A stretch of 64,000 bases of DNA from Fimbriimonadaceae bacterium (GTDB lineage Bacteria; Armatimonadota; Fimbriimonadia; Fimbriimonadales; Fimbriimonadaceae), in NCBI GenBank assembly GCA_020847855.1, contig JADLBH010000037.1, positions 310,001 to 374,000 of the forward strand. Reading direction: 5' to 3'. Shown piece by piece: positions 51,033-59,243 of this stretch. The position numbers and the translations under genes were made by a program. Below the pieces are notes generated by a model. The model was not told the DNA's origin and searched no databases. It worked only from the letters and a program-made list of their open reading frames with translations. The first letter of the stretch is position 1; each line of letters begins with the position of its first letter.

Positions 51033-53633
51033 ATGTCGGGACAAGAAATCGCGACGCGCTACGATGCGTCGCAGGTCGAGCAGAAGTGGTACCAAGCGTG
51101 GGAAGAAGCGGGATGCTTCCAACCGGGCGAGCCAGACGATAGACCGGTTTTCTCCATCACCATCCCGCCGCCCAACGTGACGGGCTCGCTCCACATGGGG
51201 CATGCCCTTTGCTATGGCCTCCAAGACATGCTCGCGAGATTCAAGCGCCTCACCGGCCACCGAGTCTTGGTGCTCCCCGGCCAAGACCATGCCGGGATCG
51301 CGACCCAGAGCGTGGTGGAGAAGCTGCTGCGAAGCGAGGGCACGAGCGGGGCACAGATCGGAAGGGAGAAGTTCCTGGAAAGGGCGTGGCAGTGGCGTAG
51401 GGAAAGCGGCGACACGATCTTGGGGCAGTTCCGCAGGCTCGGTTGTAGCTTCGACTGGACGCGGGAGAGGTTCACGCTCGACGACCACTATGCGGACGCC
51501 GTTCTCCGGGTCTTTGTAGACTGGTTCGACCGTGGGCTGATCTATCGCGGGCTTCGCGTCGTGAACTGGGATCCCGTGCTCATGACCAGCGTGAGCGACA
51601 TCGAGACCGAGCGCAAAGTCGTCAAGGGGAAGCTCTATCGCGTCCGATACCCCTTCGCGGACGGGAGCGGGCACGTCGTCGTGGCGACAACGCGGCCTGA
51701 GACCATGCTGGGGGACGTCGCGGTAGCGGTCAACCCCTCCGACCCCCGATACAAGGACCATGTTGGAAAGTCTCTCCAGCTACCCTTGGTTGGTCGCGAG
51801 ATCCCCCTCATCGCTGATCACCATCCCGACCCCGAGTTCGGTACCGGTGCCGTCAAGGTCACCCCAGGGCACGATGCCGATGACTTCGAGATTGGGCAAC
51901 GGCACTCCCTCGAAACCTTGATCGTGCTCGACGATCGGGCGAGGGTGGTCGAAGGCTACGAGCCGTATTCCGGGCTCGACCGCGCCGAGGCGCGCAAGCG
52001 GATCGTTGCCGACCTGCAGGAGCAAGGCTACTTGGAGGGGGAGGACGCCCATGAGATCGCCCTGGTGGTGAGCTCTCGGAGTGGGGAAGCGACCGAGCCC
52101 TTGGCGAGCGAGCAGTGGTTCGTCCGGCAAACCGAACTGGCCGCACCCGCGATCGAGGCCGTGAAATCGGGCCAGATTCGGTTCTTCCCCGAAAGGTACT
52201 CAGGGATCTACTTGGAGTGGCTCGAAAACATCCGGGACTGGTGTGTCAGCCGGCAACTCTGGTGGGGACACCAGATCCCGGTCTACTACGCTGAAGACGG
52301 AAGCGTCGTGGCGGCAACGAGCTGGGAAGAGGCCGAGGTGAAGTCAGGAAAGAGAATCGCTCGCCAAGACACCGATGTCCTCGACACATGGTTTAGCAGC
52401 GGGCTGTGGCCGTTCGCAACCTTAGGATGGCCCGAGGAGACCAGCGACCTCCAAGAGTTCTTTCCCACCTCCGTCCTCGTGACCTCCCGCGACATCATCT
52501 ACCTTTGGGTGGCCCGCATGGCGATGGCCTCGCTCGATGCCACGGGCAAGATCCCGTTCCACGAGGTCTATGTCTACGCGACCGTGCTCACCGAGGACGG
52601 GAAACGAATGAGCAAGAGCCTGGGAACAGGCGTTGACCCCATGAACGTGATCCAGGAGAAGGGTGCCGACGCGCTTCGCTTCACCCTTTTCAGCCAGACC
52701 GGAGAGAACCAGGACATCCGCTATCTGGAGCGCCGCACCGTGGATGCGCGGAACTTCGCGAACAAGGTCTGGAACGCGAGCCGGTTCGTGGCGCAGAACC
52801 TCGCCGGGTTCGACGGCGCTCAGCCTGCCGAGCTCGGCGAGATGGATCGTTGGCTGCTCAGCCGCCTCGCCCAGGCTATCCAGGAGGTGAGGGCCGCTTA
52901 CGAGGGCTATGATCCTCAGACCGCGTGTAGCGCGCTCTACCGGTTCTTCTGGTCGGACCTCTGCGACTGGTACATCGAGGTCAGCAAGGGCAGGCTCGCC
53001 GACGAAGCGACGCGCCATGCGCCGCAATGGGTGCTCGAGACCGCTCTTCGGGCCTTCCTCGTCATGCTCCACCCAATCATGCCGCACTTGACGGAGGAAG
53101 CGGCCTCGCTCATGCCGCGATCGCAGGGCATGATCGCGAACTCGTCCTGGCCGGAGGTTCGGCCAGCTTGGAACGACCCCCAGCTGGAAGCGCGCGTGGA
53201 GCGGTGGCTTGACGCGGTTCGCACTGTTCGCGCAATGCGTGCCGAAATGCAAGTGACGCCCGGAAAGCGCCTACCTGAGCTCTACTTTGAAGGGGACCTG
53301 GAAGGTGGCGAGACCGTAATCGGCTCGCAAGCGTGGTTCGACGCCGTCGTCCCTGGGCGCCCGACTGGACGCTTTGTCTCTACCACAAGCTTTGGCTCTG
53401 ATTTCCACCTTTTGGTGGGCGACTTGGTGGACAGTGAGAAGGAGGCGGCGCGGCTCGCCAAGCGCCTCGAGGCCCTGGTGGACGAGGCGGAGAAGCTCGA
53501 AGCGCGTGTTTCCAATGAGGACTTTGTCGCAAGGGCGAAGCCGGAGATCGTGGAGCGCGAACGCCTTGCTTTGGCCGATCGCAAGGCGGAGATCGAGAAA
53601 GTTCGAACCTGGCTGAGCGTGTTCAGCCGCTGA
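51033..53633 (+). CDS. valS: Valyl-tRNA synthetase
   Basis: 866 residues. The HIGH motif is PPPNVTGSLHMGHAL (HMGH at 54-57), the KMSKS motif reads KRMSKSLGTGVDP (about 523) and the editing domain (about 190-340) is present. A C-terminal coiled coil (about 795-866; ARLAKRLEALVDEAEKLEARVSNEDFV) is the tRNA-binding arm specific to ValRS. No T-box leader is recognised in the 33 bp before the start. Its end overlaps comEC by 11 bp on the opposite strand. Confidence 0.98.
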   Translation: MSGQEIATRYDASQVEQKWYQAWEEAGCFQPGEPDDRPVFSITIPPPNVTGSLHMGHALCYGLQDMLARFKRLTGHRVLVLPGQDHAGIATQSVVEKLLRSEGTSGAQIGREKFLERAWQWRRESGDTILGQFRRLGCSFDWTRERFTLDDHYADAVLRVFVDWFDRGLIYRGLRVVNWDPVLMTSVSDIETERKVVKGKLYRVRYPFADGSGHVVVATTRPETMLGDVAVAVNPSDPRYKDHVGKSLQLPLVGREIPLIADHHPDPEFGTGAVKVTPGHDADDFEIGQRHSLETLIVLDDRARVVEGYEPYSGLDRAEARKRIVADLQEQGYLEGEDAHEIALVVSSRSGEATEPLASEQWFVRQTELAAPAIEAVKSGQIRFFPERYSGIYLEWLENIRDWCVSRQLWWGHQIPVYYAEDGSVVAATSWEEAEVKSGKRIARQDTDVLDTWFSSGLWPFATLGWPEETSDLQEFFPTSVLVTSRDIIYLWVARMAMASLDATGKIPFHEVYVYATVLTEDGKRMSKSLGTGVDPMNVIQEKGADALRFTLFSQTGENQDIRYLERRTVDARNFANKVWNASRFVAQNLAGFDGAQPAELGEMDRWLLSRLAQAIQEVRAAYEGYDPQTACSALYRFFWSDLCDWYIEVSKGRLADEATRHAPQWVLETALRAFLVMLHPIMPHLTEEAASLMPRSQGMIANSSWPEVRPAWNDPQLEARVERWLDAVRTVRAMRAEMQVTPGKRLPELYFEGDLEGGETVIGSQAWFDAVVPGRPTGRFVSTTSFGSDFHLLVGDLVDSEKEAARLAKRLEALVDEAEKLEARVSNEDFVARAKPEIVERERLALADRKAEIEKVRTWLSVFSR

Positions 53634-55002
53634 CTGGGCGGAGCCTCGGGCGCCACAAGAGGCCCAGCAGGACATAGATCAGCACGATCAGCCACTCTTG
53701 GGGCCGCGGGGTCTCGATGACGCTCCAGGGGAGCGCTGCGGTGCGGGTCACCACCAGCAGGATCCAGCCTGCCATGGGCTCCACCACGAGCTTGAGCAGA
53801 CCGACCGACACTCCCAACCATAAGGTGGATACGCTCCACGCCGCCAGGCTCGCGACCACTGCGATCGCCACCGGGATCGCGATGAGGGCGTTGCTCAATG
53901 GGCCGACCAGGCTCACCGCCCCGAAATGGTAGGCGAGGAGGGGTGCCGAAGCGATGGTGGCCACGGCGCTCACTTGGGCCACCGCGAGCACAGGTCGTGC
54001 GACGTACTCGATCAAGGACTTCGCCCCACCGCCCAGCCTTGGGGCGAAGAGCACGAGCGCGGCCGTCGCGACATAGGAGAGCTGAAACCCGACATCGTCC
54101 ATCGAGGACGGGCTCCACGCCAAGTACCCAAGACCGGAGGCAGCGATCGCCGAGGCACCGTCCGGCTCGCGTTGAAAGAGGTACGCGGCGAGGCCGATCC
54201 CCACCATCGCTACCGCTCGCACCATGGGCGGCCTGAACCCCGCCGCGGCCGAGTAGAGGATCAAGACCAGCAGGAGCACGAGAAGTTTCAGCGGGCGAGC
54301 CAGGGGAACCTGATAGAGCGCGAAGGCCAAAGCGGTCGCCACGATCACGACGTGGAGCCCCGAGGTGCTCACGATGTGAACCGTGCCGCTTCGGCGAAGC
54401 TCCTCGTATTCCACCGGCGATATCCCAGAGGTGACGTTGAAGCACAGGGCGTTGACGATTCCGTTCGTCTCCGGTCTGCCATAGCTCGACGTGAGTCCGA
54501 GGAAGGAGTCCCTCAGGCGATCGCCCATGGCCCAGAGCCACGGCCCCTTCCGAACCCGCTCGATCGGTCGGGTAGGGCGAAGGATCGCCACGCCGCCCTG
54601 GGTGGAGAGCCGCGCTTGCTGGAAGGGCAATACTTCCGCTTGGAAGCGGATCTCGTCGCCCATCGAGAACCCCTCGTCCCGGCCCAGCCAGATCAGATAT
54701 CTCCTCGTGCCAGATTCCACGATGGCGGAGTAGCCCTGAGAGGTCGGGCGGGCGGAGGTGAGCATCGTGGCCGTGCCCTCCAAGGTGCCCCCAGGCACGG
54801 TCACCATGGGCTCGACGGTGGGCCGGAGCCCTACCCCTAAGAGAAGCCCGACCGCCAGGGCGACCCATGCCTTCGCCCGGTTCAGGAACGGGGCCAAGGC
54901 GACGACGTAGAACACGTTCGCCGGAGCGTGGGTGGAAGCGAGCCCACAAAGCATCGCGAGGAACGCGATGACGAGGGGCCGCTCAGAGAGCTCTCGCCGC
55001 AT
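53623..55002 (-). CDS. comEC: ComEC/Rec2 family competence membrane protein
   Basis: 459 residues. After a N-terminal soluble/OB-like part (about 60-190), membrane helices and the Competence domain begin; the motif VSTSGLHVVIVATAL (about 215-230) is characteristic. At least eight helices follow. The C-terminal metallo-beta-lactamase domain found in long ComEC proteins is missing, so the protein is the short form. It would form the DNA uptake channel in the inner membrane. Starts 20 bp inside the dciA gene. Confidence 0.9.
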   Translation of the reverse strand: MRRELSERPLVIAFLAMLCGLASTHAPANVFYVVALAPFLNRAKAWVALAVGLLLGVGLRPTVEPMVTVPGGTLEGTATMLTSARPTSQGYSAIVESGTRRYLIWLGRDEGFSMGDEIRFQAEVLPFQQARLSTQGGVAILRPTRPIERVRKGPWLWAMGDRLRDSFLGLTSSYGRPETNGIVNALCFNVTSGISPVEYEELRRSGTVHIVSTSGLHVVIVATALAFALYQVPLARPLKLLVLLLVLILYSAAAGFRPPMVRAVAMVGIGLAAYLFQREPDGASAIAASGLGYLAWSPSSMDDVGFQLSYVATAALVLFAPRLGGGAKSLIEYVARPVLAVAQVSAVATIASAPLLAYHFGAVSLVGPLSNALIAIPVAIAVVASLAAWSVSTLWLGVSVGLLKLVVEPMAGWILLVVTRTAALPWSVIETPRPQEWLIVLIYVLLGLLWRPRLRPVSG

Positions 55003-55315
55003 CCGCGCCCTTCCGAACCGAACCGCAGTCGGCCTGGATCGTGACCCGGAGCTCTTGGAAGAGGCCGCGCTCGCCCGCTGCTTCGTTCAGCCGTTGAAGG
55101 ATGCTCTCGCGGCGCAGCCTGATCTCTTGGGCCCAGACCGACGTGGTCACGGCGACCCAAAGGGTCCCGTGGTCGAAGCGGTCGGGAGCGGACCTCGCGG
55201 CGAGGATCTGACCCACCACCGACTCCCACCTTCTCGCTACGCGGAGGGCACGCGCCGCTCGAAGCACGTCCGAGCGACCCAAAGCCTCGGGCAAGACCTC
55301 CGAAAGTTGCCTCAT
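54983..55315 (-). CDS. dciA: DciA/DUF721 family helicase loader-like protein
   Basis: 110 residues; ATG at 55315 overlaps the recF stop by ATGA. The DUF721 core is clear: ARRWESVVGQILAARSAPDRFDHGTLWVAVTTSVWAQEI. DciA-type proteins interact with the replicative helicase DnaB in species lacking DnaC. Pairing with recF near an origin is common (dnaA-dnaN-recF-DUF721-gyrB order), which supports the candidate origin nearby. Confidence 0.85.
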   Translation of the reverse strand: MRQLSEVLPEALGRSDVLRAARALRVARRWESVVGQILAARSAPDRFDHGTLWVAVTTSVWAQEIRLRRESILQRLNEAAGERGLFQELRVTIQADCGSVRKGADAARAL

Positions 55316-56418
55316 CGTGCTACCACCGTGCCGGAAGTTACCTCGAACGTCGCCGCTTCGCTCGCGATCCGCGCTCCAGCCTGGCTGACTTCTGTACAGG
55401 TTACGAACACTTGTCCTCCACGTTCGTGGACAAGGCCGACGAGCGAGCCACGACGGTGGGAGTCCAGATCCGAGAACACGTCGTCGAGCAAGAGGATCGG
55501 CCGCGCGCTCAGCTGCTGAGCGATCAGCTCGAGCACGGCCAGCTTGAGGGCGACCACGATCGTTCGCTTTTGCCCTTGGCTGGCAAAGTCGCGAGCGTCT
55601 TTCTCCTGGATCAGCACGGCAAGCTCGTCCCGGTGCGGACCGGTGCCGGTGCTGCCCCTCTCGCGATCGGTTGACCGGGAAGATGCGAGGCGGTCGGCGA
55701 TCTCGTCTGCCGAGCCAGCATCGTCTTTCACCTGAGAACGAATCGTGACCGCCTCCGATCCGCCTAGATCGAGATAAGCGGCGCGGAAGCACGGCTCGAG
55801 GCTCGCCACCCATTCTGTCCGCCTCGCCCGGATCGCCTCGCCGTGCAGGGCAAGTTGCTCCTCCCATGGCTCGAAGGTAGCTTCGGGCACGTGTTCCTCC
55901 CTCCAGAGGCGGAGCAGGGAGTTTCGTTGCTGGAGGGCCCGCTTGTAATCGGCGCACACCTTCACGAAGCTCGGGTGCAATTGCGAGGACTCAGAGTCCA
56001 GGAAGTGGCGTCGCTCTTCGGGCTCGCCCTCCAGGAGAAGGAGGCTCTCCGAGGTGAAACACACACACGGGGCCTTGCCAAGGAGGTCGCTCGCCCGGCG
56101 TAGCGCCGAGCCGTTCAGGGTGAGCGTCTTCCGGCCTGACGCAGGCAGGTTCGCCTCGACCTCTTGGCCGTACGGTTCGAACTGGGTGCCCACCACGGCA
56201 CACTCCGCCCCGTGCATGACCGCTTGGGCCTCTCTCCGACCTCGGATCAGTCTGCCCGTAGTCGTCAGGTGCACTGCCTCGATCAGGTTTGTCTTGCCTT
56301 GCCCGTTCGGCCCGACCACGAGGTTAACTCCCTCTCCGAAGCCGACCTCCGCGTGCCGATAGTTCCGAAAGCTATGGAGTCGGACCCTCGTCGCTCGAAA
56401 GCTCGGTCGGTTTCCCAC
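55312..56418 (-). CDS. recF: DNA replication and repair protein RecF
   Basis: 368 residues from a GTG at 56418. Walker A GPNGQGKTN, the SMC-type signature ASQGQKRT and the Walker B LLLDDVFSDLD are intact; LHSFRNYRH near the N-terminus is typical. RecF loads RecA at single-strand gaps. The gene is followed by dciA with a 4-bp overlap, and preceded by a 226-bp gene-free gap containing DnaA-box-like sequences. dnaA and dnaN are not in the window. Confidence 0.95.
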   Translation of the reverse strand: MGNRPSFRATRVRLHSFRNYRHAEVGFGEGVNLVVGPNGQGKTNLIEAVHLTTTGRLIRGRREAQAVMHGAECAVVGTQFEPYGQEVEANLPASGRKTLTLNGSALRRASDLLGKAPCVCFTSESLLLLEGEPEERRHFLDSESSQLHPSFVKVCADYKRALQQRNSLLRLWREEHVPEATFEPWEEQLALHGEAIRARRTEWVASLEPCFRAAYLDLGGSEAVTIRSQVKDDAGSADEIADRLASSRSTDRERGSTGTGPHRDELAVLIQEKDARDFASQGQKRTIVVALKLAVLELIAQQLSARPILLLDDVFSDLDSHRRGSLVGLVHERGGQVFVTCTEVSQAGARIASEAATFEVTSGTVVAR

Positions 56419-56664
56419 GCCTTCTATAAGAACAACCTCGAAGAATAGAAAAGTCTGTTACTACTGTTAGGGGGCGCTACGATTGTGGAAAACATGGAGG
56501 GCAAGGTAAGGGCGTACGCAAAATCAAGTTCAAATCGCACCATGTGACAATGTGGAAAACAATGTGTATGAGTGCAGGGATAGGCCCCGAACTTACCCCC
56601 AGCGCGAAGCCTGCGATCGCAATTTCTTCGTTTTCCGCCACCTTTCACAGCAGGTTGTGAATAA
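56419..56664. other. Candidate replication origin with DnaA-box cluster
   Basis: Within about 180 bp there are TGTGGAAAA at 56484-56492 and 56551-56559 (reverse complement TTTTCCACA), TGTGAATAA at 56656-56664 (TTATTCACA, a consensus TTWTNCACA match), a one-mismatch box TGTGTATGA at 56563-56571 and a weaker TGTGACAAT at 56543. All have the same orientation. The flanking 56421-56470 is AT-rich for this genome (CTATAAGAAC, AGAATAGAAAAG). The position beside recF-dciA is a classic origin context. The 3' box overlaps the end of the RDD gene. Confidence 0.6.
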
Positions 56665-57391
56665 GGCCGTACTTCATGACGACGGCCTCCATGTGGTAGA
56701 TGGGGTGGACGTTGGGTGCAGGTTCGATGGCGTGAGCTTGTGCAAACGGCCTCCAAATCTCATGGATGCCTTTGGCCTGGGTTTCCGGGAGCAGGTCAGG
56801 GAAACGGTCGCAAAGCCTCTTGAGCGCAAAGTATTCGGGCATCGTCATTCGATCGAGCGGCGGCAAGGTGTGCTCGATGGGATGAATCCCGGCGTGGTGC
56901 GGGGCCGGGACGAACCCGGAAGGTATCCCAGAGTCGGCGATGACCAGAGTGCCCGCCACAATGTCGCCAAGGCGCTGCCCCCGTGGGTTCGCCAAGATCA
57001 CCCCGATGCCGAGGGCGTAGCCGATCGGGAGCATGTCCACGATCCTGAGTAGGTTCCGATAGGTTGCCGCCAGGAGGGTGGGAGGGGTGCCGTCCACCAT
57101 GACCGTGCGCAGCCCGAGAGAGGTCTTCCCGATGGTTCTCCCTTGCCACAGCCACTCTTGGAGGACGAAGTACGCCACTAGGGTGGTCACGGCGAAGAGC
57201 CCTTCCACGGCAGAGCCCGCATCTGGCCCCGCGATCGCCGAGAAAGGCGCGGCGAGCAGCCCCGCGACCCCACTGCAGGCAATCGCCAGGAAGCCGTCTA
57301 TCGCATGGGCACCGACTCGGATCGGCAACGGGGCGAAGCGACGAACGACCACGACTTTCTCCGGCGTGAGGACGAAGTAGCTGCCTTGCAC
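56645..57391 (-). CDS. RDD family membrane protein
   Basis: 248 residues. The RDD domain occupies about 20-165, with RVGAHAIDGFLAIAC containing the eponymous Asp and TIGKTSLGLRTVMVDG, ATYRNLLRIVDMLP and RGQRLGDIVAGTLVI as further blocks; three or four membrane helices are predicted. The C-terminal about 80 residues are soluble. Function unknown; RDD genes are often linked to DUF58 and MoxR genes, and the divergent neighbour is a DUF58 gene. Confidence 0.87.
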   Translation of the reverse strand: MQGSYFVLTPEKVVVVRRFAPLPIRVGAHAIDGFLAIACSGVAGLLAAPFSAIAGPDAGSAVEGLFAVTTLVAYFVLQEWLWQGRTIGKTSLGLRTVMVDGTPPTLLAATYRNLLRIVDMLPIGYALGIGVILANPRGQRLGDIVAGTLVIADSGIPSGFVPAPHHAGIHPIEHTLPPLDRMTMPEYFALKRLCDRFPDLLPETQAKGIHEIWRPFAQAHAIEPAPNVHPIYHMEAVVMKYGLIHNLL

Positions 57392-57410
57392 CCGTGTATG
57401 CTACCAAGCG

Positions 57411-58727
57411 ATGAAGGCGGTGTGGGCTCCCTCTGCCAAGGCTTGGTGGCTTGCTGCGGCCGGTCTCGGCCTAGCCGCAGGAGGGGCTGTGCTGCCGGGA
57501 CTGGAGCGGTGGCTCCTTCCCTACGATCTTGGGCTGATCGCCGTGGTGGCGGGATCTGGGATCGTCGGTGCCCGCTCTAGGCGGATCGTGGTTCGGAGGT
57601 CTCATCGCGAGAGCCTCGCGGCAAGGGCGCAGAACCCGGTCACCCTGACCCTGGAGAACCAAGGCCGCCACCCCATCAAAGTACAGGTTTTCGACGAGGA
57701 GTTAGAAGGATCCGAGACGAACGGGAACGAGGCGAGTGTCGAGCTCCCCGCGGGTGCCCAGCGCGAGATCGAGTACACCGTGCTCCCCACGCGCCGGGGT
57801 GCCCAGGAGTTCGCGGGCACGTGCCTGCGCTTTCTCGCCCCGCTTGGACTTGCTCGGGTTGTGCAGACCTTGGACAATGCCAGCACCGTGCGCGTCGTGC
57901 CCAACGTTCGACCGTTGCGCGACTTCGAGCTCTTGAAGCGCAAGGGGCACCTCGCCTCGCTAGGCGTCCGGAAGGCCCTGGGCAAAGGGACAGGGATGGA
58001 GTTCGTCAGCTTGCGTGACTACAACGAGGACGACGTCCGGCTCATGCACTGGGGGGCGACGGCCCGGCGCGGCCGGCTCGTCGTGAAGGAGCTCGAGCCA
58101 GAGCGGAACCAAGCGGTCGTTGCTTGCCTCGACTTGGGCCGCCACATGCTGGGAGAGGTGGAAGGGGTGCGCAAACTGGAGCACATGCTCGATGCCGCGG
58201 TCTTCCTTCTCCATGCAGCGTCACGCCAGGGCGACTTGACCGGCGTGCTCGCGTTCGACGAGGACGTCCGTGCGTTTGTCGCCCCGCAGAAAGGGCGCAC
58301 CCATGCTGCACTTGTTGCCGACAGCATCTACGATTTGGAGCCCGTGGCGACCCAGCCGCACTATCGGGCCGCGGTCGCGCACTTCGGGCGGCACTGGCGT
58401 CGTCGCGCGCTCATCGTGCTGTTCTCAGACGCAGAGGACGCCGACCAGGCCCGAGAGCTGGCAATCGCGTTCGCCCCGCTACGGCGTCGTCACCTCGTCG
58501 TGGTGGTCCGGGTCACCGATCCGGGTCAAGCAGCCACGCTCGGAGCCGTGACAAGCGAGGCAGGGATGTTGCGGACAGCGGCCGAGGTATGGAACCAGGA
58601 CGAGCGGGACGCCGCGGGAGCGATCCTACGTAACGCTGGGTTCGAGTGCATCGAGGCCCATCCGAGCAACCTCGCCGGGGCCCTGGTTTCCGCCTATCTG
58701 CGATTCAAGGATCGAGCCCGAATCTGA
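57411..58727 (+). CDS. DUF58 domain protein
   Basis: 438 residues. Two N-terminal membrane helices (about 10-55) are followed by a beta-rich segment and the DUF58 core, GTGMEFVSLRDYNEDDVRLMHWGATARRGRL (about 185-225), then a von Willebrand A-like fold (VVACLDLGRHM and ALIVLFSDAEDA). DUF58 proteins work with MoxR ATPases and RDD proteins in envelope or metal-cofactor assembly; no MoxR gene is visible here. Divergent from the RDD gene by 19 bp. Confidence 0.87.
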   Translation: MKAVWAPSAKAWWLAAAGLGLAAGGAVLPGLERWLLPYDLGLIAVVAGSGIVGARSRRIVVRRSHRESLAARAQNPVTLTLENQGRHPIKVQVFDEELEGSETNGNEASVELPAGAQREIEYTVLPTRRGAQEFAGTCLRFLAPLGLARVVQTLDNASTVRVVPNVRPLRDFELLKRKGHLASLGVRKALGKGTGMEFVSLRDYNEDDVRLMHWGATARRGRLVVKELEPERNQAVVACLDLGRHMLGEVEGVRKLEHMLDAAVFLLHAASRQGDLTGVLAFDEDVRAFVAPQKGRTHAALVADSIYDLEPVATQPHYRAAVAHFGRHWRRRALIVLFSDAEDADQARELAIAFAPLRRRHLVVVVRVTDPGQAATLGAVTSEAGMLRTAAEVWNQDERDAAGAILRNAGFECIEAHPSNLAGALVSAYLRFKDRARI

Positions 58728-58730
58728 ACG

Positions 58731-58802
58731 AGAACAGGTTCGGGAGGGGCGATCACCGCCAAGGGGAGAGCTAACGCGGAGTCGCCCTCCCACCGTTGTT
58801 CT
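58731..58802 (+). other. Highly structured intergenic hairpin
   Basis: Nested inverted repeats: AGAACA (58731-58736) with TGTTCT (58797-58802), GGGAGGGGCGA (58742-58752) with TCGCCCTCCC (58782-58791, one bulged G), and CCGC (58756-58759) with GCGG (58776-58779). It lies 3 bases after the DUF58 stop. It may be a terminator without a U-run, or an unknown structured RNA. Confidence 0.4.
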
Positions 58803-58866
58803 TGGCACAGACGTGAGTGTTCCTTAGGGTTGCCTGGAAAAATGCCATGGCGGGTACTGTTTCGGC

Positions 58867-59241
58867 GTGAAGTCAGTTCGCGACCTTGTGGACGAAGCCC
58901 TCACCGCGATCCGGGAGGTAGAAGTGACGGAGCTCGCCGACATGCACGGGTGGTGCCTGCTTGATGTTCGGGAGCCCGAGGAGTTTGCCGCGGGGCATCC
59001 TGCGGGAGCGAGGAACGTGCCGCGCGGGATGCTGGAGGTGGCCGTGGACCTCGAACACCCCAAGCGCGACCCTTCGCTCGCCGACCGGAGCATCAAGCTC
59101 GCCTTGATCTGTGGAAGCGGCGTCCGGTCGGCACTGGCGGCCAAGGCCATGCTTGAGATGGGCTTTCACGACCCGGTCTCGGTCCGTGGCGGCTGGGCCG
59201 CGTACTCCTCGGCCGGTCTTCCCGTGAAGACGGGGCCGTAA
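58867..59241 (+). CDS. Rhodanese-like sulfurtransferase
   Basis: 124 residues from a GTG at 58867. Single rhodanese domain: WCLLDVREPEEFAAGHPAGARNVP and the active-site loop CGSGVRS with the catalytic Cys (about 80). Such proteins transfer sulfur to acceptors such as cyanide or thiol partners. It is followed 2 bases later by the acyl-CoA synthetase gene. Confidence 0.92.
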   Translation: MKSVRDLVDEALTAIREVEVTELADMHGWCLLDVREPEEFAAGHPAGARNVPRGMLEVAVDLEHPKRDPSLADRSIKLALICGSGVRSALAAKAMLEMGFHDPVSVRGGWAAYSSAGLPVKTGP

Positions 59242-59243
59242 CC

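Noticed and set aside
50325..51761. A 478-codon minus-strand frame over the ABC ATPase and valS
   Set aside because: Antisense to two certain genes, no recognisable domain.
53282..54949. A 555-codon minus-strand frame over comEC
   Set aside because: Different frame from comEC; lacks membrane helices and motifs that comEC has.
58741..58791. Possible fluoride riboswitch
   Set aside because: Only the GGCGAT...CCGCC part fits; the pseudoknot and AAC segment are not present, and it lies after a gene rather than before a fluoride exporter gene.
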